From contig CM045733.1 of NCBI GenBank assembly GCA_024760905.1, positions 41,037,001 through 41,101,000 of the forward strand: 64,000 bases of DNA, written 5' to 3'. The stretch's first letter is position 1, and every line of letters starts with the position of its first letter. This document shows, one piece after another, positions 21,897-31,657 of the stretch. The notes beneath the pieces were generated by a model, which was given only the letters and a program-made list of their open reading frames with translations, searched no databases and had not been told where the DNA came from. This stretch comes from Plotosus lineatus (taxonomy: Eukaryota; Chordata; Actinopteri; Siluriformes; Plotosidae). Made by a program: the position numbers and the translations under genes.

Positions 21897-22370
21897 CGGT
21901 TTGTTTACAACAGCTACCAGCCTGGCAAAGCGTTGCGCTGAAATGTGTGTTTCTTCAATGTTTCATAGAAATAATCTTCTGCTCCTTCTACGAAATTGTC
22001 TTCGTCCATGGTTTAAAAAAACTTCTATAATGTCTGTTTTTTCCAATTTTCCATGAGCTTGTGTTGTTGTGTGTCAGGTATATAGCCTTATGTTTACATT
22101 GCAATATCACAGTTCCGGTAGAGGCTTTGTCAATGATATGACGTCACAGGAAATGTGACGCTGCAAAACTCCTGTGCTCTGAAGCTTGAAGTTAGTGAAG
22201 CCCTTAAATCATTTAAAGCTGGTTTGTGAGAGAATATAATAAACACCTTATAGGTGTATTGTCACTAGCTATACACAATACATCAAATTAGGTATATGAG
22301 CGCTTTCACTACAGGTACCCTTTAAGAATGTTTGTCAGGCTTGTCCTCCTACAGAAACCATATTTAAAAC

Positions 22371-22417
22371 AATCAAACAAACAAACAAACAAACAAACAA
22401 ACAAACAAACAAACAAA
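22371..22417. repeat. (AAAC)n microsatellite
   Basis: About eleven AAAC units inside the 5' leader of the hAT remnant. Confidence 0.9.
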
Positions 22418-22513
22418 ACACCTTCCCCAGCTTTTTTTATTTTCATCCATTTTTGAAAAAGCTCCAGTAAACCACTAGGGTGGCGCTAAAGAGCCACATG
22501 TTGCCGACCCCTG

Positions 22514-22980
22514 ATTTCGAGCAACAACAGAAAGGACTTTCATCACCTGATCATTTTCCTTTGGAACCAATCACAAAAAGCTTGTCTAACCACTCAACCA
22601 TGGCTGTCCTAATTATTTTTATTCTCCTGCTTATGACATTTTACAATACTGTACAGCCTAATAAATTAAAAACAAAAACAAACAAAAGCTCTACTGTAGT
22701 TATCCAATCAGAAGGGAGTACACCACATGTTCTAAGTTATGTATAGAAAGATAATAGAGATCATTTATAAGAGCTTGAGTAAAATAAATAAATAAATAAA
22801 CAAACACATAAATAAACAAATAAATAAAACTTGTCAATTAATGAATACATGGTATCCACATCCTGTGTCTTCCCTTTTTTAAATAAACATGTTTTAATAT
22901 TATTCGACTAAAAGTGAACTCCTGCAGATGAACTCGAAGTCTTTTACATGATTAATGTCGATATTGAATGTTCGTTTATT
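22514..22980. other. Intron 1 stretch, no gene seen
   Basis: AT-rich sequence with an (AAAT)n-type run at about 22782-22830 leads into the CpG-rich region that flanks slc7a5 exon 1. Confidence 0.45.
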
Positions 22981-23563
22981 TAAATCACAAACAACAAGCC
23001 CAGACGAGCGCGTTTGACTCAGTCTACCATGTCGCGCTCGTGCACCCTGCCAAGTGCACTTCTTTATCCGCCACAGAGCCATGTGAGAACACCACGGTAC
23101 GACTCGAGATGGATGATGAAACCACGCGGCGAGTTACCAACACAACCCTGGGCGAGCGCGCGCGCGCACACAGACACTAAGGCGCTATTGCGTCATGTAC
23201 ACGCGTCTGAAAGAAAGGATGTGCGCGAACAAGTTGGTACACGCGCCAGTCGGAGAAGCGGAAATATGGAAACTCGTTCTTTATGAAAAAAATAAAATAA
23301 AATAAAAGAAATCTTGCGCTCGTGAAAAGCCGCTGGCACGTGTAGAATTAAGAATGTAGGGTTAAATGAACACTTAAAAGAATAAGCACATGGCACCATC
23401 ATGGCACGAGCTCCATCTTTTTGGCATGAACGGCATCCCGTAGAGAAACGTGCACAAAGTTTAAAGCGAGGAAGTGGAATGGTGGTGGTGGGGACAGATA
23501 GATGGAGACAGTGAGCGTGTGTAAAATGGATGGAGGGACTGTATTGGGTTTCAATGTACTCAC

Positions 23564-24110
23564 GGATGCACAGGCAGGCGATCAGTTTTGTCCCGGTTTC
23601 GGGTACCGGACACACCGGGAACAAAGGCTTGAGCAGGTACGTCGCGAAGACATAAGCGACTATATACTGAGAGGAGGGCCTGATGATGAGCAGCTCGATC
23701 CAGAGCTTGAGAAAAGCTGGCAGGGAGCCGTACACCTCCAGGATGTAGGCATAGTCACCACCGGATTTGGTGATGGTGGTGCCGAGTTCAGCGTAACACA
23801 ACGCGCCCACGGTGGAGAACACGCCGCACACCGCCCACACCACCAGGGACAGACCCACCGAGCCCGCCTCCTTCACCACGCCGGTCGGAGTCACAAAGAT
23901 CCCCGAGCCAATGATGGTGCCCACGATGATGGCCACGCCATTGATCAGGGTGATGGTGCGCTTCAGCACCACCGTCTCTTCTCCGTTCGCAACCGCGAGA
24001 CCTCCGGAGTCTAACGCACTGCCGCCACCGAGCATCTTCTCCGCCGCCTGATGGTCCTCCTCCTCCTCCTCCTCGCGGTGCCCCGAGTTTCTCTTCTTCA
24101 CATTCGACAT
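23564..24110 (-). CDS. slc7a5: slc7a5 (LAT1) exon 1, start codon and first 182 codons
   Basis: This exon encodes the N-terminus of the large neutral amino acid transporter light chain, an APC-superfamily exchanger of the plasma membrane that pairs with SLC3A2 (4F2hc). The start ATG is at 24110. A cytosolic N-terminus with a glutamate run (residues about 13-18) is followed by TM1 (about 53-72) with the family GSGIF motif at 68-72, then [18 protein letters not shown] and [17 protein letters not shown], which match LAT1 rather than LAT2. Cys167 in [11 protein letters not shown] sits where human LAT1 has the cysteine that forms the disulfide with 4F2hc. The frame stays open to 23193, but homology stops at CLCI and a GTGAGT donor follows directly, so the exon ends at 23564 in phase 1. 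Exon 2 at 8281-8406 completes the split leucine codon. The gene identity is very secure. Confidence 0.96.
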
Positions 24111-24290
24111 TTTCTGGTTTGAATTACAGACTACACCTCAGAGAAGAAATGCGTGCTCCGTTCACCAGTTGTGTGACTCTGATCTCTCTCGTGATTGTGA
24201 AGGTGCATATCCAGGAAAAGCCTTTAAAGCATGAGCAATGCGCTTCATATTCGCCCATCCGTTTAAAGCTTCCCTCTAGTGGCAAGCTGT
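24111..24290 (-). promoter_or_regulatory. slc7a5 5' leader and proximal promoter region
   Basis: About 130-180 bp upstream of the slc7a5 ATG is unique sequence between the gene and the transposon-rich flank that begins near 24300. A TTTAAAGG word near 24222-24230 (minus strand) could act as a weak TATA-like element, but no start site can be fixed from sequence. CpG-rich sequence extends from the exon into the first part of intron 1 (about 22980-24100), as expected for a CpG-island promoter. Confidence 0.4.
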
Positions 24291-24360
24291 GTTAGCGCAT
24301 TTTTTTTTTATATACTCTATATCCCTCTCGTGGTGATGTCTGATATTGCAGCATTATTTT

Positions 24361-24493
24361 ATGAAACCGGCAATATTCGTTTTTTAATATTATATGATTA
24401 GCCTACATATTGGGGCAGTGATTCGCATAGTTTCACTGCCCCAATATGTAGGCTAATCATATAATATTAAAAAACGAATATTGCCGGTTTCAT
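24361..24493. repeat. Perfect 61-bp inverted repeat with an 11-nt spacer
   Basis: The left arm 24361-24421 and right arm 24433-24493 are exact reverse complements. The arm is target sequence followed by the first ten or so bases (GGGGCAGTG) of the SINE that lies further right. The spacer is TTCGCATAGTT. The right arm runs straight into a 5'-truncated RTE LINE. Confidence 0.97.
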
Positions 24494-24737
24494 TGAGATG
24501 GTTTGGACATGTACAGAGGAGGGATAGTGAGTATATTGGTAATAGGATGCTGAGGCTGGAACTACCAGGCAAAAGGCCTAGAGGAAGACCAAAGAGACGA
24601 TTCATGGATGTGGTAAAGGAGGACATGAAGGTCGTTGGTGTAAGAGAAGAAGATGCAAAGAATAGGGTGAGATGGAGGCAGATGATTCGCTGTGGCGACC
24701 CCTGAAGGGAAAAGCCGAAAGGAAAAGAAGAAGAAGA
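24494..24737 (+). mobile_element. 5'-truncated RTE LINE, 3' end only
   Basis: The last 70 or so codons of the LINE ORF (LRWFGHVQRRDSEYIGNRML, ending RWRQMIRCGDP) are followed by the LINE 3' end and a (GAA)n tail. A SINE begins directly after the tail. The closest full copies are those at 13984 and 54930. Confidence 0.92.
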
Positions 24738-25053
24738 TTGGGGCAGTGGTGGTCTAGTGGTATAGGGCACTGGATTGCTGATCCTAAGGTTGGGGGTTCG
24801 AGTCCCCACAAGGTTGTCACTGCCCCCCCAGGGCAGCGAACTGGGTTATCGAAGGCTGTCTATGGTGAGAGGCATGTAAAAGAACCATTGCTGACTTTCA
24901 TAAGGCTGCAAAGCCATCAGCATGTTTCTGTCCCTTGCTAAAAGGGTTGTGTCAGGAAGGTCATCTGACGGAAAAACCTATGCCAAATCAAACGTGTGAA
25001 TCATTCACTGTGGCGACCCCTGAAAAAGGGGAAAAGCTGAAAGGAAATCTCTC
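24738..25053 (+). mobile_element. tRNA-derived SINE with an RTE LINE tail
   Basis: The head has an A box (GTGGTCTAGTGGTATAGGGC) and B box (GGTTCGAGTCC). The middle is unrelated SINE body. A later segment (TGTCAGGAAGGTCATCTGAC) resembles the RTE LINE 5' leader, and the last 40 bp (CTGTGGCGACCCCTGAAAAA) matches the RTE LINE 3' end. The LINE-SINE pair is bracketed by ATGATTAGCYTACATATT at 24394-24411 and 25054-25071. Confidence 0.9.
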
Positions 25054-25102
25054 ATGATTAGCTTACATATTACTGACCACCATGGACACTAAAAAACTGA
25101 TG

Positions 25103-25106
<4 letters not shown>

Positions 25107-25143
<37 letters not shown>
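25107..25143. repeat. (ATT)n microsatellite
   Basis: About twelve ATT units. Confidence 0.95.
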
Positions 25144-25372
25144 GATTATTTACATAATTTTTATCAGTACTGTTTGTTAAATATCAATTATTCATTGATA
25201 TTTCCCAAGCATTTATTTTTATTTTTGCAAAAGAAACATTGTAATAAAAATGAATGATTGAATTAATGAAAAATGTTGCACTGACTTTTGGATGGGATAA
25301 ACCAGTGCAGTAAAATTAAATAGAAAGTATGTACAGTGTACATTTTGCAAGGTTCTAATACGATGCTCTACT
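25144..25372. other. AT-rich stretch, nothing recognised
   Basis: Non-coding sequence between the ATT array and the next SINE. Confidence 0.4.
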
Positions 25373-26300
25373 GGGGCCAGTGGCGTAGTGGTTAGGATGC
25401 TGCACTCATGATCTGGAGGTTGTGTGTTCAAATCCCAGTGAGACCCTCAGTGTGCTAAGACCCCTGGGGAAGGTCTCAACCACAAGTGTGCCCCGTTCAC
25501 CCAGCAGTATAAATGGGTACCACTAAAATATACAGTCAGCCCCCTTACGAAAACCCCTGAATACGAAAATCATTTTCCTAAATTTTTGTCCTCTGTATAC
25601 GAAACAATTTCTTCTTACGAAAAGTGCCAAACATGCCATTCAAACATTCAAACGTGCCATTCAAACAATGCGCGAGTTGCTCTCTCATTGGCTGTCTTCC
25701 AACATCCCGCCCCGCTGGCCTCCCATTGGCCTCCCATTGGCCAGGAGGGAGTTGATTCTCCATAATACTGCACCCATAAAGCTTGTTTGTCACAAACGTA
25801 AAGGAGATATACTGTCGGAGCGTGTCACAAATGTTTAAGAATGTTTAATATTGTTTGGTTTGGTTAATAAAAAATTTGTTAATAAAAAATGTTTAATAAT
25901 GGTTTAATTAATAAATATATTAATAAAAGGTTTTAATATGCTAATAAAATGTTTAAATGGTTTGATAAATAGTTTTCTTTTACTTTCAACACATATTTCA
26001 TACATATTTTATACAAAATTGGTGTACTTTTATAATTTTTAAAGGATTTATGGGGTAGTCTTGGGAGCCTTGGAACAAATCACCGTTTTACATGTAAAAT
26101 GCGCCTCTACTTACGAAAACTCCAGGTTCTGAAAAAGGCACTGGAACAGATTAATTTCGTAAGAAGGGGGCCAACTGTACTGGGAAGGTAACCTGTGATG
26201 GACTAGCGTCCCATCCAGGAGGAGTTGAACTCCTAGTCGCTTTACGCTATGTAAACCGGGGATAAGCATCAGCCTGATGAGCCACTATGGCTCAGGTATA
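25373..26300 (+). mobile_element. tRNA-derived SINE (second family), interrupted by a MITE
   Basis: The tRNA-like head holds GGCGTAGTGGTTAGGATGC (A box) and GTTCAAATCCC (B box). The body continues to 25532, is interrupted at TA by a mariner-type MITE, and resumes at 26178 with ACTGGGAAGGTAACCTGTG, ending in GATGAGCCACTATGGCTC and an A-rich tail. The uninterrupted sibling is at 61694-61998. Confidence 0.88.
25533..26177 (+). mobile_element. Mariner-type MITE with TA duplication
   Basis: This 645-bp element starts CAGTCAGCCCCCTTACGAAA and its other end, inverted, starts CAGTTGGCCCCCTTCTTACG. TA is present on each side, and removal restores the SINE sequence seen at 61694-61998. The interior is AT-rich with TTAATAAA words and has no ORF. 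Confidence 0.92.
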
Positions 26301-26309
26301 AAAAAAAAT

Positions 26310-26655
26310 TACGATGCTCTGCATGTATGCTGTATAATGTTAGACTACTTAAACTAAATTTAGTTTGAAGTATAGAATCTCAACCTTGTTGCAGTGGAGA
26401 GTTCGGGTTGTTGCACAATAAAATTCCAATTTTAATATGGGAGTCAGAAAGTTTGTAGAACAGGGTATTGAGCCAAGCATCACACAAAACTGGTTTACTT
26501 GTCTCAACTAAAATTTGGATTAAAATTTTGGCACCAACAAACTTTCTTACAAAAGAGGGATTAAATGACAGACATTCTTTGGCAACTGGTTGAGGTATAT
26601 AGCAATAATAATCACGCCAGTTCAATAGTGTCAAAATAGTGAATTTAAACATGGA
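26310..26655. other. Stretch without a recognised gene
   Basis: Includes an open frame on the minus strand (26652-26380, 90 codons) with no family I recognise and no supporting start or neighbour, so it is not called as a gene. Confidence 0.35.
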
Positions 26656-27250
26656 CGCAGCTTACTGGAAGCCGACCCACGGTTACATCGGTCTGTTGAT
26701 GCCATCACAAAGGACATGGTCACCTCGGTGAAGACCCTCATAATAAATTATTGCTAGATTACAGTTGATGAGATAGCTAGGGAGTGTGAGATTTCCCTTG
26801 GAAATGTTTGCACGATAACTCATGAATATCTTGGGATGTCAAGGGTGTGATGGTTTGGATGACGAGGTCCCAGAAACCTTATTGTTCTTGATAGCATCCA
26901 AAGGTTTCATCATATGGGATATATACACTATATAAGGACAACTCTAAGAGATGCCATACATGTTTAGTGATGGGAAACCAAAAAAGAATTCTTGCAATGG
27001 AAGCACCCTGACTCACCCTGACTCACCCTGCCAAAGAAATTTCGAACCCAACCATCAGCTGGCAAAGTCATGCCACAGTGTTTTGGAATAATAAGTGTAT
27101 ATTGTTGGTTGATTAGAAACCAACTGGAAGCGCCATCATTGGGGCTTACAGATCGAATAAAGCAGCTGAGGACTGTTGTAAACAGGAGGAGGTAATTGAG
27201 AAAAGGTGTATTGCTCCTTCATAACTTTGTTCACCAGGGAGCATAGGCCA
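26656..27250 (+). pseudogene. Mariner-type transposase, N-terminal and catalytic pieces
   Basis: The broken frames give ITVDEIARECEISLGNVC then THEYLGMSRV, the helix-turn-helix of mariner (SETMAR/GVQW3-like) transposases, followed by HPDSP and PKKFRTQPSAGKVMPQCFG and RKGVLLLHNFVHQGA from the catalytic domain. Stops and frameshifts are frequent. The C-terminal piece is at 28312-28445, beyond an L2-like LINE that split the element. Confidence 0.7.
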
Positions 27251-28311
27251 TCGACAACATCAACAATAGATCAGAAGTTATCAACCCTTTATTGAATGTA
27301 ATAAATTCTTCCCTTAGCACTGGTTATGTAGCTAAATCCTTAAACTAGTAGTTATCAAACCGCTAAAAAACCCAGTCTTGACCCATATCAGCTGTCTAAC
27401 TATAGACCAATATAAAAGCTCCCCTTTATAGTTAAGATCTTAGAAAAAAGCTGTAGCACAGCCGTTATGTTCATATCTTTGTACGAATAACATGAAATGT
27501 ATCAGTCAGGATTTAGACCTCATCAAAGCACAGAGACAGTAGTAAATGACCAACTGGTGGCCTCTGACCATGGCTGTGTCTCCCTGTTTGTGTTATTTGA
27601 CCTAAGTGCAGCCTACGTCACTAGTGATCATACGATTCTCCTTAACAGATTAGAAAATGTTGTTGGAGTTAAGGCAATGCTTCTCAAATTGGGGTGTGAT
27701 GTCGGGGGCGTGTATTACCCTGGGGAACATGTTTTTTGCCATACTGTACTAGAGTTAAGTGTAATTGCACATCCACTACAGTAGTTGGCAGGCGCTCTCA
27801 TTGTCGCACTATGGTGTAGGGGTTTTTCGCACTGAGCAAACAATATGAAGTGCATGTACAACCCCTCAAAAAACAACATGGAAAAATTTTCTAACAGGAA
27901 CGAAGAGAAAGGTGGAGACAGACGGAGATACAGTACTGAGACAAAAGAAAGTCACCCGGAAGCCAAGACAAGGAAATATGACAAATGTATCACACGACTT
28001 CACTGTGACTTTAATGTTAATAAAGATGCAGTGCTATGCAGAGGTGTATTGATGACCATTTTATAGACAAATAATACTATTTACAGTATAGTCGTGCGAG
28101 GGGCGGTGGGAGGGGGATGAAATGCTTTTGTCTTCCAAGTGGGGGCATCACAGAAAATAATTGAGAAGCACTGAGTTAAGGGACCCTTTCCTGGTTTAAA
28201 TCTTATTTAACTGACCGTTATCAGTTTGTACATGTAAATGGTGAGTTCTCTGTACCTTCTAATGTTAAGTTTGGTCTTCCACAAGGTTCTGTCCTAGGCC
28301 TCTTGGCTCGT
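27251..28311 (+). mobile_element. L2-like LINE fragment, interrupted by a hAT element
   Basis: The reverse transcriptase core is recognisable: MYQSGFRPHQSTETVVNDQL and VLFDLSAAYVTSDHTILLN, then, after the hAT insertion, [20 protein letters not shown] and [12 protein letters not shown]. These are CR1/L2-group motifs. It is truncated at both ends and broken by stops. Confidence 0.82.
27675..28173 (+). mobile_element. hAT deletion derivative nested in the L2-like LINE
   Basis: A perfect 8-bp duplication AGTTAAGG lies at 27667-27674 and 28174-28181. The ends are CAATGCTTCTCAA and, inverted, CAGTGCTTCTCAA. It keeps a piece of a ZBED5-type transposase N-terminus (27845-28066: NRNEEKGGDRRRYSTETKES then HPEAKTRKYDKCI). 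Confidence 0.92.
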
Positions 28312-28450
28312 CCTGATGATGATGATGAACTCAAGACTGCCACAGAGTCATGGTTTCAAGATCAAACTGCATACTTCTATTTTAACAGTATAGATCGTCT
28401 TCAGGAAAATTGGGTGAGGTGTATTGAAGATGAATTGAGGATGTAAGTGA
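28312..28450 (+). pseudogene. Mariner-type transposase C-terminal piece
   Basis: The translation [19 protein letters not shown] and [17 protein letters not shown] resembles the C-terminus of mariner transposases. It completes the split element that starts at 26656. Confidence 0.6.
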
Positions 28451-28454
28451 ATTG

Positions 28455-28921
28455 AACCACTCTGTAAAGTGTTCTTCATCAGTCAGTCAGTGCTCTCTGT
28501 GCCATGAGTCGCATAAGGCCGTGACGTTCTCCTTCCATTCTTTTCTGTTTCTTGCTATGCTTCTTGCTTCTCCCCACATGTTCATTCCATGCTGTTTCTT
28601 TCTTGCTCTACTATTCTACTTCGTGTTGTTTTTTGGCTTTCCTACAGCCCTTCGCCATTCTGGTTTCCATGTTACTGCTACCATACAATCGTTTCCTGGT
28701 TCTTTCCTCATAACATGTCCTCGCCAATTCCATCTTTTCGTCTTAATTCATCTCTTATCCTGTTCAAACCCATCTCTTCCATGATATCTTCATTTGTCTT
28801 TTCAGGACATCATTTGTCAGTATGTTTCTAAGACACCTGAAAATGGAAGGCATCTACTCTGTTCTCTTCTGTTTTTGTCATTTTCTATGCTTCACTTCCA
28901 TATCAGTACTGATCTCACTAA
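28455..28921 (-). mobile_element. Old LINE, C-terminal segment (part 3 of a split element)
   Basis: On the minus strand, broken frames read IMEEMGLNRIRDELRRK and RWNWRGHVMRKEPGNDCMVA then VTWKPEWRRAVGKPKN, the usual C-terminal block of a non-LTR reverse transcriptase. Upstream parts of the same element lie beyond Harbinger-like copy C (31157-31402) and beyond the gypsy complex (48496-50775). The clade is uncertain. Confidence 0.7.
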
Positions 28922-29209
28922 TACCGCATTTCACTTGAGCGCGGCAGACTGTCGTCATCCTCCAACGTTCCTCAATCAGTCCGTCATCTTCCATGTCCTT
29001 CCCTACGATTCCGAAGGTATTCCTCCTCTTTCATCAGGCAAAAATTTTCCACAAACGTGCTTTTGAACATGTTCAAACGCACGTTCACGGAAAAAAATTC
29101 CGAGAGTGTTTCCTTTGGCTTCGTGATCTTTCCTTTTATACCGTAAGTGTCCCTTAACTTATCTACAAGTCTTCCCTCCTCTTCCGTATGGTCAAAAGCA
29201 GTGAACAGA

Positions 29210-30235
29210 GCTGCTGTACACACCACACACCATCTGCACCATCAGCACCATAAGTAGCAGCATCGCCAGGTGCTTTGTCCTCACTTTGACTGTGCGTGCG
29301 GTGCGCTCCCTACTCCATCCGTACACACGTGATCATCGGCATGAGGAGGATGATCAAGACCCGATCGAAGTTCATCTATGGCACACCGTGAGTATTTCAC
29401 CTTCTTCTGATTCACTGATCCACTGCTGATTGTGGGATGCTTGAGACATCGATCGGGTCTACATGGATGCTTTCATCCAGCACGGACTCGATCAGAGGGA
29501 TTGGGGAGTCGGAATTAAGTCCGAATGATGCTCTGAAACGCACCCCACACCAAATAGATGAACCAACCTGAAGGGAGATGAACAGAAATCTTCACCACAT
29601 CTCAATCTAACGCCTTGAAATAAAGCACAAGGGCTTATTTATTTATTTATTTATTTTACCTGGCCATCAAATAGACTAAGCTATTATATATTGCAGGGCA
29701 TATGCGCATGCATAGACTCACACGCTGCAGTGTTTGGTATGTGATAGGAAGCGTGTTCCAAGTTTTGACAATCAGCTGGTTGCCAGCACTGCTGGGCTTC
29801 ATGCAAGTCTTTCCAAATCTTCATTCAGTGATTGTAGCCTACTCCTCATCTTTTTTTTCCCTTTTCGCCATCTTCTTGGTTGAAAGGGCTCACTCTGCAC
29901 AAAGGAGCTGATCAAAAACAATGGAAATTTAACTCTTGACCCAAAAACAACTCGCGCAGGCTGTTGCATATAATCCAATAAAATTAGAGTTTCAAGGTAT
30001 CGGACCCGCCCGCACCTGCAGTACAGAAAGGATTGACTCTCCGGCGCCACAGCGACAAGTGGAGTGGAAAATAGATAAAATGCGTGAGAATTGTTTATCT
30101 GTTTTTGTTTTATTTGATGGCTTTTTCTGTAATTTTTATTGAAATGACAGCGGAATTATTATTAGTTATTCTGTTAAGAAAGGCCATCTGATTTATCTGA
30201 GAGCCAGATGAAGTCATCAAAAGAGCCACATCACT
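29210..30235. other. Unassigned centre of Harbinger-like copy C
   Basis: This sequence is absent from copies A and B. It contains an ATTT-type run at 29636-29666. A segment near 30204-30232 (GAGAGCCAGATGAAGTCATC, AAAGAGCCACAT) resembles a hAT end. No coding homology was recognised. It may be captured sequence or an unrecognised nested element. Confidence 0.45.
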
Positions 30236-30334
30236 TTTAGTGACTGTGGTTTGGACTTGTGTGCATGGTGTTTAGTCTGGAAGGATTTATTGAGTTGCAA
30301 ATAAAAGGAGCATAACGACATTATTTATATAAAA

Positions 30335-30625
30335 ATATTAACATATGTTAAATTTTAAATTTATTGTGCATTATAAGCATATTGTAAAATATAAACATAT
30401 AATACTTTAATAAATATTTTGTAAATTACAAACATATAGTACATTCTAAATATCTTATAAATAATAAACATATATTTCTTTAACAAATATCTTGTAAACT
30501 ATAAACATAGTAACATCTTGTAAATTATAAGCATATATTAAACATATTGTAAATTATAAACTTATTGTAAATTACAAACCTATATTAAAATTTTAATTTA
30601 GTTTACATTATATACATATTATTAA
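30335..30625. repeat. AT-rich minisatellite of the Harbinger-like family (copy C)
   Basis: Degenerate TTGTAAATTATAAACATAT units, in the same orientation and position as in copy A. Confidence 0.75.
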
Positions 30626-31156
30626 GTTAGAAACATGAACGAGAAAATGAGCTTCATTGGTGTAATCCGCATGTGTATAGGCGGAATCAGAAGCAAATCC
30701 TTTGATCTTTGCTGATTTTTCCGCGTTGAAACGTGATTACGCCGGCTATTTTTCAGTCTTTCCTTGTTGAACATGAACGTTCCGCCTGCATTTTGCCTGT
30801 TCCACAATCACTCCGTGGGTCTTCTTTCTAAAAAGGAGTAGTGCCGTGGTCGTTCCTCGGGTGTTCTGTGCTTTCCGTGAAAGTTCTATGAATTATCTGA
30901 AGGACTTCCTTTGCTGTCCGCACTGGTTCCGAAGGTGATCCGAGCGGTTTTACGCATGTATTCCGACATTGTACCGCGGTCTTTCCGTGTCCTTTCCGCA
31001 CATTCGGTGGTCATTCCGAAGGTGTGCCGAAGGTGCAATTTTCCATAGGTTTTTGACCTATTTTCCATGTAAAAATGCCGAAGCTCCTCCATTGACTGCG
31101 TTCCACACCTTTCCGCCATGATCCTTGTATTCTGCCCTCCAGTGAAATGGGGGGTA

Positions 31157-31402
31157 TAAAGGTCTTGAACAAAATGATCTTTGTTTTTCTGTTTCACATC
31201 ACCACTCAGTTTTTTTTTAACTTTGTCTATTACTGCACACTAGAAATCATCAAATAGAGCCTTCACCATGCTAACTATTTTGGTTGGGATGTCATATGCA
31301 CAAATGATGTTCCACAATCCATTCCTATCTACGGAGTCAAATGATTTCTCGAAATCTAATGGATGTAGACTGTTGCCCTCCACTCATTTACTTTTTCTAT
31401 GA
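31157..31402 (-). mobile_element. Old LINE, reverse transcriptase segment (part 2)
   Basis: The minus-strand translation holds IIEKVNEWRATVYI and, after a frame change, SFDSVDRNGLWNIICAYDIP then TKIVSMVKALFDDF, the first reverse-transcriptase motif region. It continues the part at 48496-50775 across the gypsy insertion. Confidence 0.75.
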
Positions 31403-31657
31403 TGTTATGGTTTATGGTTTGTGGGCTTTTATTTTGGTTCCGTGGTTCCTTGGTTTTGTTCTAATCCTGTTTTCTCCCCAGCCGTGCAGGCTGACCTACT
31501 TCTGGCTGAGTGCAGCAGCACACACTTGATCCTACTCCTCAATCAACTCACTATAAAGACCAGTTGCACCTTCACCTTGCTGCCAGAAGATTATTTTGTC
31601 TCACTCAGTCGCTACCCTGTGTTCTCTCCTGGCTCCTGGTTTTTGCTCTATGGTCAG
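31403..31657 (+). repeat. Gypsy 5' LTR, first part
   Basis: It starts TGTTATGGTTTATGG and aligns with the 3' LTR from 48057. It is cut at GTCAG by the retrovirus-like element; the remainder is 37900-38114. Confidence 0.9.

Larger units (their letters stand above)
21283..22513 (-). mobile_element. hAT-type transposon remnant
   Basis: The 5' terminus on the minus strand reads CAGGGGTCGGCAACATGTGG, the standard hAT end. The transposase N-terminal zinc finger is at 21558-21886. Further in, DMPLSAKTV and ITKQQIKDINSAPAYLIACD (frame broken) match the catalytic domain start of GTF2IRD2/ZBED-type hAT transposases. The rest was lost where the RTE fragment joins. Confidence 0.82.
8407..23563 (-). other. 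slc7a5 intron 1 (15.2 kb)
   Basis: The interval between the GTGAGT donor of exon 1 and the AG acceptor of exon 2 is 15,157 bp. Most of it is transposon: a piggyBac derivative, RTE pieces, Harbinger-like copy B with nested RTE and Tc1 elements, a hAT remnant, and several CA, GA and TA arrays. No other exon-like sequence was recognised in it. Confidence 0.9.
28922..31156 (+). mobile_element. PIF/Harbinger-like transposon, copy C
   Basis: The left end reads TACCGCATTTCACTTGAGCG and the right end, inverted, TACCCCCCATTTCACTGGAG. TAA flanks both sides (28919-28921 and 31157-31159). The left arm (28922-29205), the AT-rich minisatellite (about 30335-30625) and the right TTCCG-rich arm (30655-31150) align with copy A. 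The centre, 29210-30235, is unlike copies A and B and carries no MADF ORF. It interrupts the old LINE between 28921 and 31157. Confidence 0.78.

Noticed and set aside
22968..23286. Coding frames in the CpG-rich stretch next to slc7a5 exon 1
   Set aside because: No homology and two overlapping frames on the opposite strand; open frames are expected by chance in CpG-rich sequence.
23193..23563. Extension of the slc7a5 frame beyond CLCI for another 120 codons
   Set aside because: LAT1 homology stops at a GTGAGT donor and exon 2 with the right phase was found at 8281-8406, so this is intron read-through.
24180..24245. An ATF4/C-EBP response element upstream of slc7a5
   Set aside because: A TGAGCAATG word is present, but it departs from the usual composite motif and could be chance.
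24738..24815. A functional tRNA gene (also at 25373, 44590-44660, 61930-61998)
   Set aside because: A and B boxes are present, but there is no complete cloverleaf or T-run terminator, and a SINE body and LINE-like tail follow.
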